NCBI RefSeq assembly: GCF_050908995.1
Contig: NW_027484927.1
Location: 89,104 to 153,103, forward strand
Length of the DNA: 64,000 nt
Direction of reading: 5' to 3'
From: Andrena cerasifolii
Taxonomy: Eukaryota; Arthropoda; Insecta; Hymenoptera; Andrenidae
This document shows, piece by piece, positions 18,351-29,259 of this stretch (position 1 is its first letter; each line of letters begins with the position of its first letter). A program made the position numbers and the translations under genes. Below the pieces are notes generated by a model that saw nothing but the letters and a program-made list of their open reading frames with translations, was not told the origin of the DNA and did no database searches.

Positions 18351-18375
18351 CTGCAAAATACAAAAAGTTGACTAT
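18351..18375 (-). promoter_or_regulatory. Candidate env 3' splice acceptor
   Basis: On the minus strand, a T-rich tract ending TTTTTGTATTTTGCAG precedes the env ATG by about 75 bases. Errantivirus envelope is made from a spliced subgenomic RNA, so an acceptor just upstream of env is expected. The 217 bp gap between pol and env (18,313-18,529) otherwise holds only a short C/T-rich tract. The matching donor would be near the missing 5' end. Confidence 0.5.
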
Positions 18376-18529
18376 TGCAAATACGAAAAACAAGTGAGAT
18401 AATAAAAAAAGGGGGGGATAAATAAAGGTTTTTTTTGGAATGTGGGACCGTGGTTATGGAAGTCGGTTATACGACTACTTCCGCCGGTCCGTTGTAAGCT
18501 TAAACCACACTATATGCACTTCATTGGCG

Positions 18530-20293
18530 TCAAGGTGGTTTATCTTTATTATAAGCATGTTTCAATTTATCGAAATGTTTTATGATTTGTTGGCCCTTAT
18601 CTGAGATTAGTACCGCGTTGTTTTCATCGGTAATTGCTTTTATTTTGAAGGGGCCGATGTAATGCGGATCGAATTTGTGGAGCCGGGGCTCCTTTAGTGC
18701 GTAAACGAGGTCGTTTGTCGCAAAGGTGACCTGATTACTTTTTCGGTCATACATATTTTTTTAACGCGATTTGCTGGTGTCCAAATTCGATCGCGTGGTC
18801 ATTCGGATTTCGTCGAAGCGCTCTACTAGATTCTGTACGTATCCCGGGTATGTTAGCAATTCCTCGCGGGACATAGGCGTAAACGGATCTCGAGCTAATT
18901 GTCCGAAAACCACTTCGTATGGGGTGAATTTCGTGGCCTCGTGTACCGAGGTGTTATACGAGTACATAGCAAACGGAAGTAGCAGGTCCCAATCCTCGTA
19001 TCTTTCCAGGTAATGTTTCAGGTACTCAGGTAGGACTATGTGGCTTCTTTCGAGGGAACCGTTGGTCTGTGGTCGGTATCCCGATGTGGTTACGTGTTTG
19101 ATTTTAAACGTTTCAGCTATTCCCTGTATTACGGTATTGATGAAACTTGTCCCGCGATCCGTGAGTATTGCGCGCGGTGCGCCGAAAATTGCGATAAAGT
19201 AACGCGATAAGGCGTCGGCCACAGTAACGGCTCGTATGTCCGGTAAAGGGACGGCCATACAGAATTTTGATAGTTGGCATTGCATTGTCAATACGTTATG
19301 GTTTCCGCTTGGTGTAGGGGGAAGCGGTCCTACGGTGTGCAATGCTACCTTATCAAAGGGCCTAGCGGGCGTATCGGTGATTAGCATCGGTTCTCGTGTT
19401 TTAATGCGTACGAGCTTTTGTTCTTGGCAACTCTGGCAACTTCGTACGAAATCCTCTACATCTCGACGTAAGCGCGGCCAGTCAAATATGCCGCGGGTAC
19501 GTCGGTACGTTTTTGTCACACCCTTGTGCCCTCCTATGAGGCTTTCGTGATAGTGCCGGATGATTTCTTCCCGTTTATCTTCTGGTGGTAATTGGATTTC
19601 GCCGGTGCAGATCGTAATCATGATAGGTGTACGTTTGAAAATCACTTGGCAGTATTTCTGGAGCGCCGTGGCGTCAAAACGGTGTAAGGTTTCGCCGTAC
19701 GTCGCCACACGGAGCGTGCGGACGCGTTCGGTCTCTATGGCGTCCCTGAGCGCTGCTAATGCTGATGTAAGCTCAACTTCTCCCATTTCATGATAGAAGC
19801 TTCCTGCTCCGACAACGCTGAAAATGTTTCCCTCTTCGTTGTGGGTGATTATTACGCGGTTCCTGATTAATTCTTCGGATAATAATTTAGTCTCGTCGAA
19901 AAGTCCGATAGCTTTTAAAATTTTACAAATGGAGCTAGTTAATATTCTGTCAGAAGATAGAAAATGAGCATAATTGTCCGAGGTCGACGCAAGCGTGGTG
20001 TTTACGATTTTTACTTCGCATTGCGTTGGCTGAGTTTCGTCTTCCGAGGCGTCCGGTGTGTTGTTCCCGAATCGGGGCGACTCCCTCCAGGTTGTTGGAA
20101 GTTTTGGCGGAACGACGAATGGCCTGTAGCTTGTTTCCTGGAACTCCGTTAAATCAGGCATCTTAATTGCATCATATTCCCCATGACACCCGCTTCTTTG
20201 GGCCTGATCGTGGGTCTTCCGTCTTCTGAGGAGTGACATTTTCGTGGTGATTCGTTGCTTTTCCATCTTCTTTGGAGGGATACTCTTCGTCAA
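18530..20293 (-). pseudogene. pol: Errantivirus-like pol, integrase part, premature stop and lost catalytic Asp
   Basis: This is the C-terminal domain of the retrotransposon polyprotein. Around residues 247-289 of this frame is the HHCC zinc-binding domain (HYHESLIGGHKG ... CQSCQ). In the catalytic core the first acidic site is His (VALHTVGPLPP, codon 19337-19339) where Asp is expected; the second Asp (ILTDRGTSF, residue 379) and Glu (GSLERSH, residue 415) are kept with the usual 35-residue spacing. A TAA at 18761-18763 interrupts the frame, which continues to 18530 with a GPY/F-like segment (FDPHYIGPFKIKAI). This frame is offset from the RT frame; the join lies around 20,172-20,290. With a catalytic residue lost, the integrase cannot be active. 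Confidence 0.88.
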
Positions 20294-22405
20294 AGCTCTT
20301 TAAATTGGTGATTTCGTCTTGCGTGAGTGGGCCTACGCGCGAGCTATCGCTTAATATGGCGGAGTCCTCGTCTCTTTCTTCTGGATCGTTGTTTCCCGCA
20401 TCCAGGAACTCGGGCATTCCCGTCAGACCTTCTGTTGTATCCAGAACGGTGGAATTCGCCCTGCTCTCCAAGCTGGCAGCGTTGTCTCCCTCTGTCGGTT
20501 GCAGCTCCTGTTCGAGTTCGTGTCCTTCTAGCGTGGAATCCTCTAGGAGGTCGAACGACGGTGGTTCTTCATAATTCGGTCTGGGCATGCCTTGACGACG
20601 CGTGCCTACACGCGTCCCTCTGCCTTCCTGCTCGCTCTCCGGCGCAGTTTCTTTTGAGGTAGTCGGGAACGCGTGCGAAACCGGGTTCCGCGATAACGCG
20701 TCGGCGTTCGCGTTTACTCGGCCGGGTTTATAAATGATCTCGTATTGATAGTCGGCGAGCGTGATTTTCCAACGGGCTAGTCGCGACACCGGGTCTTTTA
20801 CCGAGGATAACCATTGAAGCGGCCGGTGGTCGGTTACCAAGATATATTTTCGTCCATAAATGTACGTGCGGAAGTGTTTTACAGCGTAAATTATCGCGAG
20901 GCACTCCTTTTCCGTTGTTGAGTAGTTTTCCTGGCACGGCGTGAGGACCTGTGAGGCGTACGCTATAGGCGGGTCTTCGCCTATCTTTCCCTGACTCAAA
21001 ATCGCACCGACGGCTATGTCCGATGCGTCGGTTGTAATAATAAACGGTTCATCGTAATTCGGATAACGTAGAACCGGCTCCTTACAGAGTGCCTGGCGTA
21101 GATCTTCGAAACTCTCTTGGTGTTTCTGAGTCCAAAAGAACGGAATTTTGACGCTTGTTAAATTCGTGAGTGGTTTAGCACGTTTCGCCATTTCTGGGAT
21201 GAAACGACGGCAGTAATTTACGAGACCCAAGAATTGCTTTACATTCTTCCTGCTTTTTGGTACGGGGAATGCAGAGACGGCCCGGATCTTCTCGGGATTG
21301 GGTCTGACTCCGTCGGCTGCTATTATGTGACCCAAGTACACGACCTTGTCCTTCAAGAACCTCGCCTTCTCCGTCTGTAGCGTTAAGTTATGCTCGCGTA
21401 AGCGTTCGAAGAATCTCTCAAGTCTGCGTAAGTGTTCCTCGAACGTGCGCGAATGTATAACTGTGTCGTCTAAATACACGAACAGCTCTTTACCGATAAG
21501 CCCTTGCAGCACGGTATTCATTAAGCGTTGAAAGGTGGCTAGAGCGTTCTTTAACCCGAACGGCATACGGAGATATTCGAAGTGTCCGTTGGGGGTCGTA
21601 AACGCAGTTTTCGCACGATCTTCGGGAGCCACAGGAATTTGGTGGAAACCGTTCGCTAAGTCAAAAACTGTGAAAAATCGGGCTCCGCCTAAGCGATCGA
21701 GAATGTCCGTAATTCGCGATAAGGGGAAACGGTCGTCGATCGTTTTGGCGTTCATGGTTCTGAATTCCGCCACTATCCTCCAGCGTTTTTTTTTCATCTA
21801 GTTCCGCCATCTTCGGGACCACGTGTAATGGTGTTATGTGGCGACGACGAGGCTGCGATTATTCCCAGCTCTTCGAGGTTCCTCGTTTGACTGGCAATTT
21901 CTTCGTCCATAAGGGGGGAGTGCGGGTATTGCCGCGTGAATATTGGCGTCGGGTCGGTTAACGGGATGGTGTGTTTCATTGTCGTCGTTCCTCCCAGTGG
22001 GTGTCCAGGTACAAAGAACCTGTCCGAATATCTTGTCACCAACTCCTCGATAAGCTGGCGCGGTTCCAGGTCTATTTCTTCCAGTTTCAGTGTTTGGACT
22101 ATATGCTGTACTCGTTCTTCGGAAGGCTTGCGTTCAACGCGGTAATCCCCGAGATCTTGATCTTCGTTGATGTCGAAATCGTCCCCGCGGGGAGGGTATG
22201 GGCAAACCCGTTCGTCATCCTCGGGACCGTCGCGGTTCTCGGGAAAGCAGACGTTTACTTCAATTCCGTTTGTCTCTAGTTCCGGATTTTCGGTTAAGTG
22301 AGCCTGGAATTTCATGTGGCTTCTTCTGCATTCCTCTAACGTATTTTCCAATTCCTTTGAATTGGAAAAGATTACGGGATGGATCGGACGATTCGCGGTC
22401 ACCAT
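20172..22405 (-). pseudogene. pol: Errantivirus-like pol, reverse transcriptase and RNase H part, frameshifted
   Basis: The N-terminal RT part (frame 21794-22405) includes FVPGHPLGGTTTMKHTIPLT and breaks near 21,800-21,835, where two small shifts occur around an A8 run. The long second frame (20172-21797) has RT motifs VFDLANGFHQIPV (catalytic Asp 46), RMPFGLKNALATFQRLMN and YLDDTVIHS (Asp 110-111), and a connection domain. Its RNase H has Asp 257 (ITTDASDIAVG), Glu 296/298 (TEKECLAI) and Asp 323 (VTDHRPLQWL). A 130-residue acidic linker follows, ending in KKRVSWGI and a stop. RT and RNase H active sites are complete in one frame, the best-preserved part of the element. Gypsy-clade order RT-RNase H-integrase is clear. 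Confidence 0.93.
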
Positions 22406-22438
22406 TGTACGTTGGTGATAGGATACGATGGCTTCCTC

Positions 22439-22740
22439 CTAGAGCAGGTACGGGCTCCCGATGAGGCCCGCAATCCCCACCGGTAAATAGGGCATGCTTA
22501 TTACGTGAAGGAACGCCCAGCTGCCATTAATTTTCAGACGAGTCGTCCCCATTGTCATAACCTTCCCGTTCAATCCACCGACTTCGATGGGGTCTCTGCT
22601 TAAAACCGGAGCTTCTGAGCTCGCGTACCGTATTTCTAATAAGTTTAACGCGGAACCCGTGTCTATGATGAATTCTCCCTCACCGTTCTCCAACTGTTCG
22701 GCCTTGATCCGGATGAGGGGGGAGTCAGCGCGTCCGAGAA
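22439..22740 (-). pseudogene. pol: Errantivirus-like pol, aspartic protease part
   Basis: This is the retroviral-type aspartic protease that processes Gag-Pol. The active-site DTG lies in EFIIDTGSALNLLE, followed by the flap region (VGGLNGKVMTMGT) and a glycine-containing C-terminal segment (AGLIGSPYLL). No ATG is needed: the frame opens upstream at about 22,740 (VLGRADSPLIRIKAEQ) and overlaps the end of gag in a different frame. An in-frame TAG at 22439-22441 separates it from the RT part, which continues in the same frame. As read, pol lies +1 (equivalently -2) relative to gag, whereas errantiviruses usually use -1, so an indel in the overlap is likely. Confidence 0.85.
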
Positions 22741-23185
22741 CCGTCCTGGCTCTGGTTTCTCGGGTGGGATCTCGGCGATCCTTGGGCCAGCGAGGAGGAC
22801 CCGCCCGCCTCGTTTCGGTTGAACGGGCGGGCGCGCTGGTAGTTTAAATGATCGCGATATTCTACATAGGTTTCTCGATCCACGGGTCTTCTTGATACGC
22901 GATTTTCGTGCCTTCTAGATTCTCTAGGATCGTATGTCCTTGATTCACGAGGCTCGTACGTTACAGATTCTTGAGATCGTGGCAGTCTATCATATCGCGG
23001 TCTCTCTCGTGCTAATCTTCGTTGGGGGACGTACTGTCCGCGGTTGACGTCCAGCAAACGCTCGCCTTGCATCGTCAGCAAGGCCGTTGGCCGGCGCGGC
23101 GGTGTCGGATCGCGATAATACGGCTCGCGGCTGTACTCGTCGCGACAATATTCTTCTCGATAGCGAGGGGAGCGGTAAGCGGAGT
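22725..23185 (-). pseudogene. gag: Errantivirus-like gag, C-terminal remnant
   Basis: Only the basic C-terminal tail of Gag is visible. It is open from the A/T border at about 23,185 (SAYRSPRYREEYCRDEYSRE) through LLTMQGERLLDVNRGQY to a TGA at 22725. The tail has Arg/Glu-rich pseudo-repeats (YEPRESRTYDPRESRRH) and no CCHC zinc knuckle, as in errantivirus Gag, where basic tails replace it. The matrix and capsid parts and the 5' LTR are missing, because ordinary sequence stops at 23,185 and A/T low-complexity begins. It overlaps the protease frame by about 15 bases. Confidence 0.7.
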
Positions 23186-23930
23186 TTAAGTTAAATTTAA
23201 AAAATTAAAGTAAAAAAAATAAATAAATAATTTAAAAAAATAAATAATAAAAAAATTATAAAAAAAATTATAATTTTTTTTTTAAAAAATTAAAAAAAAT
23301 TTAAAAATTAAAAAACAATTAAAAAAATTAAAAAATTAAAAAAAAAATTTTTAAAAAAAATTTAAAAATTTAAAAAAAAATTTAAAACTTTAAAAAATAA
23401 AAAAATTAAAATTTTCAAATTTAAGTAAAAACAATAACAAATAAAAAACAAAAAATAAATAAAAAATTAAAAAAAGAAAATTTTTTTAAAAAGATAAAAA
23501 AAAATTTAAAAATTGAAAAAAAAATAAAAAATTAAGAAAAAAAATAAAAAAAATTATTTAAAAAATTTTAAAAAAATTTAAAAAAAAAAATTAAAATTAA
23601 AGTAAAAAAAAAATGAAAAATAAAACACAAAAAAAACAAATAAAAATTTTTTTTTTTAAATTTTTAAAAAAATTAAATTTTTTTTTTAAAAAATTAAAGA
23701 AAAAATTAAAAGAAAATATAAAAAAATTTAAAAATTAAAAAAAAAAATTAAAAATTTAAAAATTATAAAAAAAATTTTTTTTTAAATTTAAAAAAATTAA
23801 AAAAAGATGTTAAAATTAAAAAAATATATTAAAAAAATTAAAAAATTAAAAAAAAAATAAATCAATTTATTTTCAAAAATTAAAATAAATAAATACATTT
23901 TATTTTAAATTAAAAAAAATAATAATTTTT
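23186..23930. repeat. A-rich low-complexity block upstream of gag
   Basis: About 745 bases of A/T homopolymers, A-dominated on the plus strand, cut directly into the gag reading frame at 23,185. No gene or LTR features visible. Confidence 0.85.
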
Positions 23931-24110
23931 TTTATGCTGAGATTTGGCACACTTGACAGCGTGTTCAGATCCCGCGCCGCAGCGTAAACATACTTAAGGC
24001 GCTGTATGCGTGTGGGGAGTGTGAACGTTTCCCCCTCTTGATACCGTCTTACTTCTTCTTCGTCGTAGTTCCGTTTTCGTCTATTGATCACCTTTTATAG
24101 TCCATAAGAG
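23931..24110 (-). other. Small island with zinc-knuckle-like coding remnant
   Basis: About 180 bases of ordinary composition lie between A/T blocks. The minus strand has an open frame starting INRRKRNYDEEEVRRYQEGE and continuing FTLPTRIQRLKYVY. In another frame the same strand reads CLRCGAGSEHAVKC, a near zinc knuckle whose His is one position late (CX2CX5HX3C instead of CX2CX4HX4C). It may be a gag fragment of a different retroelement with a frame slip between the two parts. A TATAAAA-like sequence lies at its right edge. I do not assign a family. Confidence 0.3.
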
Positions 24111-25050
24111 TATTATAATTGCTTATAATAAATTACATTTATACTCAACATTTTAAAATTTATAAGAAATTAAAAAAAAATTAAAGAAAATTTTTTAAAA
24201 AAATTAAAATAAAAAAAAATAATAAGAAGCAAAAAAATAAATGAAATTTTAAAATAAAAAAAAATTAAACGAAAATTTAAAAAATTAAAAAAAATTTAAA
24301 AAAGGAGAAACTAAAAAAAAATAAAAAAAATTATTAAATTTTTTTTAAATTAAATTAAAAATAATAAGAAGAAGCAAAAAATAGATGAAATTTTAAAAAA
24401 AAAACATAAATAAAAAAAATTGAAAAATATAAATAAATTTTAAAATAAAATTAAACAAGAATTTAAAAAAAAAATTTAAAAAAAAAATTTAAAAATGAAA
24501 AAGAATTTTGTTTTAAAAAATATTTAAAAATAAATTACAAAAAAATTTAAAAATTAAAATTTTTTTTTTAAATATTTAAAAAAAAATTTAGAAAAATTTA
24601 AAAAAAAACAAAAAAAAATTTTTTTAAATTTTTAAAAATTAAAAAAAATAATGACATTTTTTTAAAAAAATTTAAAAAAATAACAAATAGCAAAAAAATA
24701 AATAATTAAAAAAAAAGTAATTAAAAAAAAATTTTAAATTAAAAAAAAATTTAAAAATTAAAAAAAATTTAAAAAAAATAAAAAACAATTAATAAAGTTT
24801 TTAAATTTAAAAAAAATTGAAGATTTTAAAAATAAAAAAATTTGAAGGTAAATAAATAAATAAAATAATAATAATAAATGAATTAAAGAAAAAATTAAAT
24901 TAACAAAATTTTTTAAAAAAATAATAAAAAAAATTTTAAAAAATTTAAGAAATTAAAGTAAAAAAAAAAGAAAAATAAAAAACAAAAAAATGAAGAAAAA
25001 TGAAAAAAAAATAAATAAAATTTTTTTTTAAAAAAATTAAAAAATTAAAA
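24111..25050. repeat. A-rich low-complexity block before the LTR
   Basis: About 940 bases, almost only A and T, A-dominated on the plus strand. It ends abruptly where the LTR-like sequence starts at 25,051. No genes. Confidence 0.85.
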
Positions 25051-25173
25051 TGTGACGTCCCACAATTTTTCGCGCGGTCCTATTCCAGAAATCTATTAGT
25101 AAACCTCAAAACCACTCCACCGAAGTCCGTGAAACTGAACTGTTACCCCATCTCCTCAATCGTCGATCACATT

Positions 25174-25283
25174 GATGTTGTACCTTAGAGATCCCCATCA
25201 CGAGATAATCGTTACAAAACTCCACCTCGATGATGTATCTTAGAGATCCCCATCACGAGATAATCGTTACAAAACCCCTTCGC
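25174..25283 (+). repeat. 55 bp tandem duplication in the LTR
   Basis: Two adjacent copies share TTAGAGATCCCCATCACGAG followed by ATAATCGTTACAAAAC. They begin GATGTTGTACC and GATGATGTATC respectively, 55 bases apart. Confidence 0.85.
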
Positions 25284-25529
25284 CTATTCGCCACATGAGG
25301 CACGAATCCTTCCCTTTAAAACGAATTCAAACAAGTCCATCGTTACAAAAACCCTCTTAAATCGAGACCACGTCTCAATCCCCTCTTTACGACTCACAGA
25401 GTCCAAGCCAATCTAACCCCTTTCCTATAAAACACCCGAAATCCATACGACGAGTTGAGTATCTCTTTTCGCAGTCATAAAAACCCCAGAAACCTAATTG
25501 CGACGTATATTTGGCGTACGTGACATAAA

Positions 25530-25549
25530 TACGTCTATTAATAGACGTA
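25530..25549. repeat. 20 bp perfect palindrome in the LTR
   Basis: TACGTCTATTAATAGACGTA equals its own reverse complement. It lies about 115 bases upstream of the TATAAATA element, so it could be a dimer-type regulatory site in U3. Confidence 0.8.
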
Positions 25550-25645
25550 CCGATTATAAAAACCCCGGAAGTCCTACTACGACTTATTTCTTAAATGTTT
25601 CAAGGTCTTTACCGCGCGTACCCCCCGCGATACTCCTGTAAAATC

Positions 25646-25653
25646 TTATAAAT
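25646..25653 (+). promoter_or_regulatory. TATA box in the LTR
   Basis: TATAAATA in the context AATCTTATAAATACGAGG is followed about 30 bases downstream by an A/T-rich initiator-like CATTCATTTT. This is the best core-promoter candidate in the LTR. Confidence 0.45.
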
Positions 25654-26999
25654 ACGAGGTCCTGAGAGGCCAGAGCATTCATTTTTCTGTCACGAAAGTA
25701 CGTGAACGATTAAATTATACTACGAAAAGTTTATAATTGGATGGTTCCAAACGTGTTAAAATCAGTGCTCTACGGCAACTACCGTAAGCAATTATAATTA
25801 TTAATATTGTTATTCATCTCCGTACCATTGACAATTATTATTTTGTCTATCAAAGCTTATTGCGAACCTTCATTATTTTGTATTACTAACGTTTATTACC
25901 TACTTATATATATTCTAATTAATGCTTTCTCAAATCAAAGAGCGAGAAGTGGCGCAGATGTTTCGAGACAGTGACTGTTTAACGAAGAGACGCAGTATTT
26001 TCGAACGCCTCTTGAAAGGCCTCCGCCTCTTATTTGCAACTTTAAGGTGATGCCTTTGAAGCTGAAATTTATTGTACCTCTTTCCACTTCATGTTCTCCT
26101 GATATATTGGCCAAAACCTGCGAATATTTTCAGAATGCACAAAATTGCCCTTTGTAATAGGAGAACATGCCGTCGAAAGAGATGGGACAAGGTAACGTCT
26201 CCGGAGAGCAAATCAAAGAGCGAGAAGTGGCGCAGATGTTTCGAGACAGTGACTGTTTAACGAAGAGATGCAGAATTTTCGAACGCCTCTTGAAAGGAAT
26301 GCGCCTCTTATTTGCAACTTTAAGGCGATGCCTTTGAAGCTCAAATTAAGTATACCTCTTTCCACATCATGTTCTCCTGATACATTGACCAAAATTTGGC
26401 GACAATTTTCAGAATGCACAAAATTGGGCTTTGTAACAGCAGAACATGCCGTCGAAAGAGATGGCACAAAGTAACGTCTCCGGAGAGCAAATCAATGAGC
26501 GAGAAGTGGCGCATGTGTTTCGAGACAGTGACTGTTTAACGAAGAGACGCAGAATTTTCGAACACCTCTTGAAAGGCCTGCGCCTCTTATTGGCAACTTT
26601 AAGGTGATGCATTTGAAGCGGAAATTTAGTATACCTCTTTCCACTTCATGTTCTCATGATATATTGGCCAAAATCTGGCGAAAATTTTCAGAATGCACAA
26701 AATTGGGCTTTGTAACAGGAGAACATGCCGTCGAAAGGGATGGCACAAAGTAACGTCTACGGAGAGCAAATCAAAGAGCGAGAAGTGGCGCAGATGTTTC
26801 GAGACAGTGACTGTTTAAGAAGAGACGCAGAATTTTCGAACGCCTCTTGAAAGGCCTGCGCCTCTTATTAGCAACTTTAAGGCGATGCCTTTGAATCTGA
26901 AATTTAGTATACCTCATTCCACTTCATGTTCTCCTGATATATTGGCCAAAACCTGCGAATATTTTCAGAATGCACAAAATTGCGCTTTTTAGCAGGAGA

Positions 27000-29230
27000 T
27001 CATGCCGTTGAAAGAGATGGCACAAAGTAAAGTCTCCATAGAGCAAATAAAAGAGCGAGGAGTGGCGCAGATGTTTCGAGGCAGTGACTGTTTAACGAAG
27101 AGACGCAGAATTTTGGAACGCCTCTTGAAATGCCTCCGCCTTATATTTGCAACTTTAAGGCGATGCCTTTGAAGCTGAAATTTAGTATACCTCTTTCCAC
27201 TTAATGTTCTCATGATATGTTGGCCAAAATCTGGCGAAAATTTTCAGAATGCACAAAATTGCCCTTTGTAATAGGAGAACATGCCGTCGAAAGAGATGGC
27301 ACAAGGTAACGTCTCCGGAGAGCAAATCAAAGAGCGAGAAGTGGCGCAGATGTTTCGAGACAGTGACTGTTTAACGAAGAGACGCAGAATTTTAGAACAC
27401 CTCTTGAAAGGCCTGCGCCTCTTATTGGCAACTTTAAGGTGATGCCTTTGAAGCTGAAATTTAGTGTACCTCTTTCCACTTCATGTTCTCCTGATACATT
27501 GGCCAAAATTTGGCGAAAATTTTCAGAATGCACAAAATTGGGCTTTGTAACAGGAGAACATGTCGTCGAAAGAGATGGCACAAAGTAACGTCTCCGGAGA
27601 GCAAATCAAAGAGCGAGAAGTGGCGCAGATGTTTCGAGACAGTGACTGTTTAACGAAGAGACGCAGAATTTTCGAACACCTCTTGAAAGGCCTGCGCCTC
27701 TTATTGGCAACTTTAAGGTGATGCCTTTGAAGCTGAAATTTAGTGTACCTCTTTCCACTTCATGTTCTCCTGATACATTGGCCAAAACCTGCGAAAATTT
27801 TCAGAATGCACAAAATTGGGCTTTGTAACAGGAGAACATGTCGTCGAAAGAGATGGCACAAAGTAACGTCTCCGGAGAGCAAATCAAAGAGCGAGAAGTG
27901 GCGCAGATGTTTCGAGACAGTGACTGTTTAACGAAGAGACGCAGAATTTTCGAACACCTCTTGAAAGGCCTGCGCCTCTTATTGGCAACTTTAAGGTGAT
28001 GCCTTTGAAGCTGAAATTTAGTGTACCTCTTTCCACTTCATGTTCTCCTGATACATTGGCGAAAATTTGGCGAAAATTTTCAGAATGCACAAAATTGCGC
28101 TTTGTAACAGGAGATCATGCCGTTGAAAGAGATGGCACAAAGTAACGTGTCCGGAGAGCAAATCAATGAGCGAGAAGTGGCGCATGTGTTTCGAGACAGT
28201 GACTGTTTACGAAGAGACGCAGAATTTTGGAACGCCTCTTGAAAGGCCTGCGCCTCTTATTAGCAACTTAAAGGCGATGCCTTTGAATCTGAAATTTAGT
28301 ATACCTCATTCCACTTCATGTTCTCCTGATATATTGGCCAAAACCTGCGAATATTTTCAGAATGCACAAAATTGCGCTTTTTAGCAGGAGATCATGCCGT
28401 TGAAAGAGATGGCACAAAGTAAAGTCTCCATAGAGCAAATAAAAGAGCGAGGAGTGGCGCAGATGTTTCGAGGCAGTGACTGTTTAACGAAGAGACGCAG
28501 AATTTTGGAACGCCTCTTGAAATGCCTCCGCCTTATATTTGCAACTTTAAGGCGATGCCTTTGAAGCTGAAATTTAGTATACCTCTTTCCACTTAATGTT
28601 CTCATGATATGTTGGCCAAAATCTGGCGAAAATTTTCAGAATGCACAAAATTGCCCTTTGTAATAGGAGAACATGCCGTCGAAAGAGATGGCACAAGGTA
28701 ACGTCTCCGGAGAGCAAATCAAAGAGCGAGAAGTGGCGCAGATGTTTCGAGACAGTGACTGTTTAACGAAGAGACGCAGAATTTTAGAACACCTCTTGAA
28801 AGGCCTGCGCCTCTTATTGGCAACTTTAAGGTGATGCCTTTGAAGCTGAAATTTAGTGTACCTCTTTCCACTTCATGTTCTCCTGATACATTGGCCAAAA
28901 TTTGGCGAAAATTTTCAGAATGCACAAAATTGGGCTTTGTAACAGGAGAACATGTCGTCGAAAGAGATGGCACAAAGTAACGTCTCCGGAGAGCAAATCA
29001 AAGAGCGAGAAGTGGCGCAGATGTTTCGAGACAGTGACTGTTTAACGAAGAGACGCAGAATTTTCGAACACCTCTTGAAAGGCCTGCGCCTCTTATTGGC
29101 AACTTTAAGGTGATGCCTTTGAAGCTGAAATTTAGTGTACCTCTTTCCACTTCATGTTCTCCTGATACATTGGCCAAAACCTGCGAAAATTTTCAGAATG
29201 CACAAAATTGGGCTTTGTAACAGGAGAACA
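27000..29230. repeat. Higher-order repeat, 1392 bp (5 units)
   Basis: Identical translated stretches recur at 26989/28381 and 27327/28719, offset 1392 bases (five units). The block at 27,711 recurs at 29,103. Confidence 0.8.
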
Positions 29231-29259
29231 TGTCGTCGAAAGAGATGGCACAAAGTAAA

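Larger units (their letters stand above)
25051..25930 (+). mobile_element. Probable solo LTR of a Gypsy-type retrotransposon
   Basis: The sequence starts TGTGACGTCCCAC, a beginning I recognise as common in insect Gypsy LTRs. It holds several promoter-like elements on the plus strand (CCTATAAAACA near 25,425 and TATAAATA near 25,646, followed by AGAGCATTCATTTTT) and no coding frame. Inside are a 2 x 55 bp tandem duplication and a 20 bp perfect palindrome. Its plus orientation is opposite to the gag-pol-env element, so it probably belongs to another insertion. The right end is not certain: satellite sequence begins at about 25,931 without a visible CA end plus target duplication, so it may be truncated by the satellite. 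Confidence 0.5.

Noticed and set aside
16442..25930. Pairing the LTR at 25,051 with the gag-pol-env element as its 5' LTR.
   Set aside because: Its promoter-like elements point along the plus strand, opposite to the element, and no second copy is visible beyond env.
25961..25977. CENP-B box resemblance in TTTCGAGACAGTGACTG.
   Set aside because: TTCG and the internal A fit, but the required CGGG end is absent in all units inspected.
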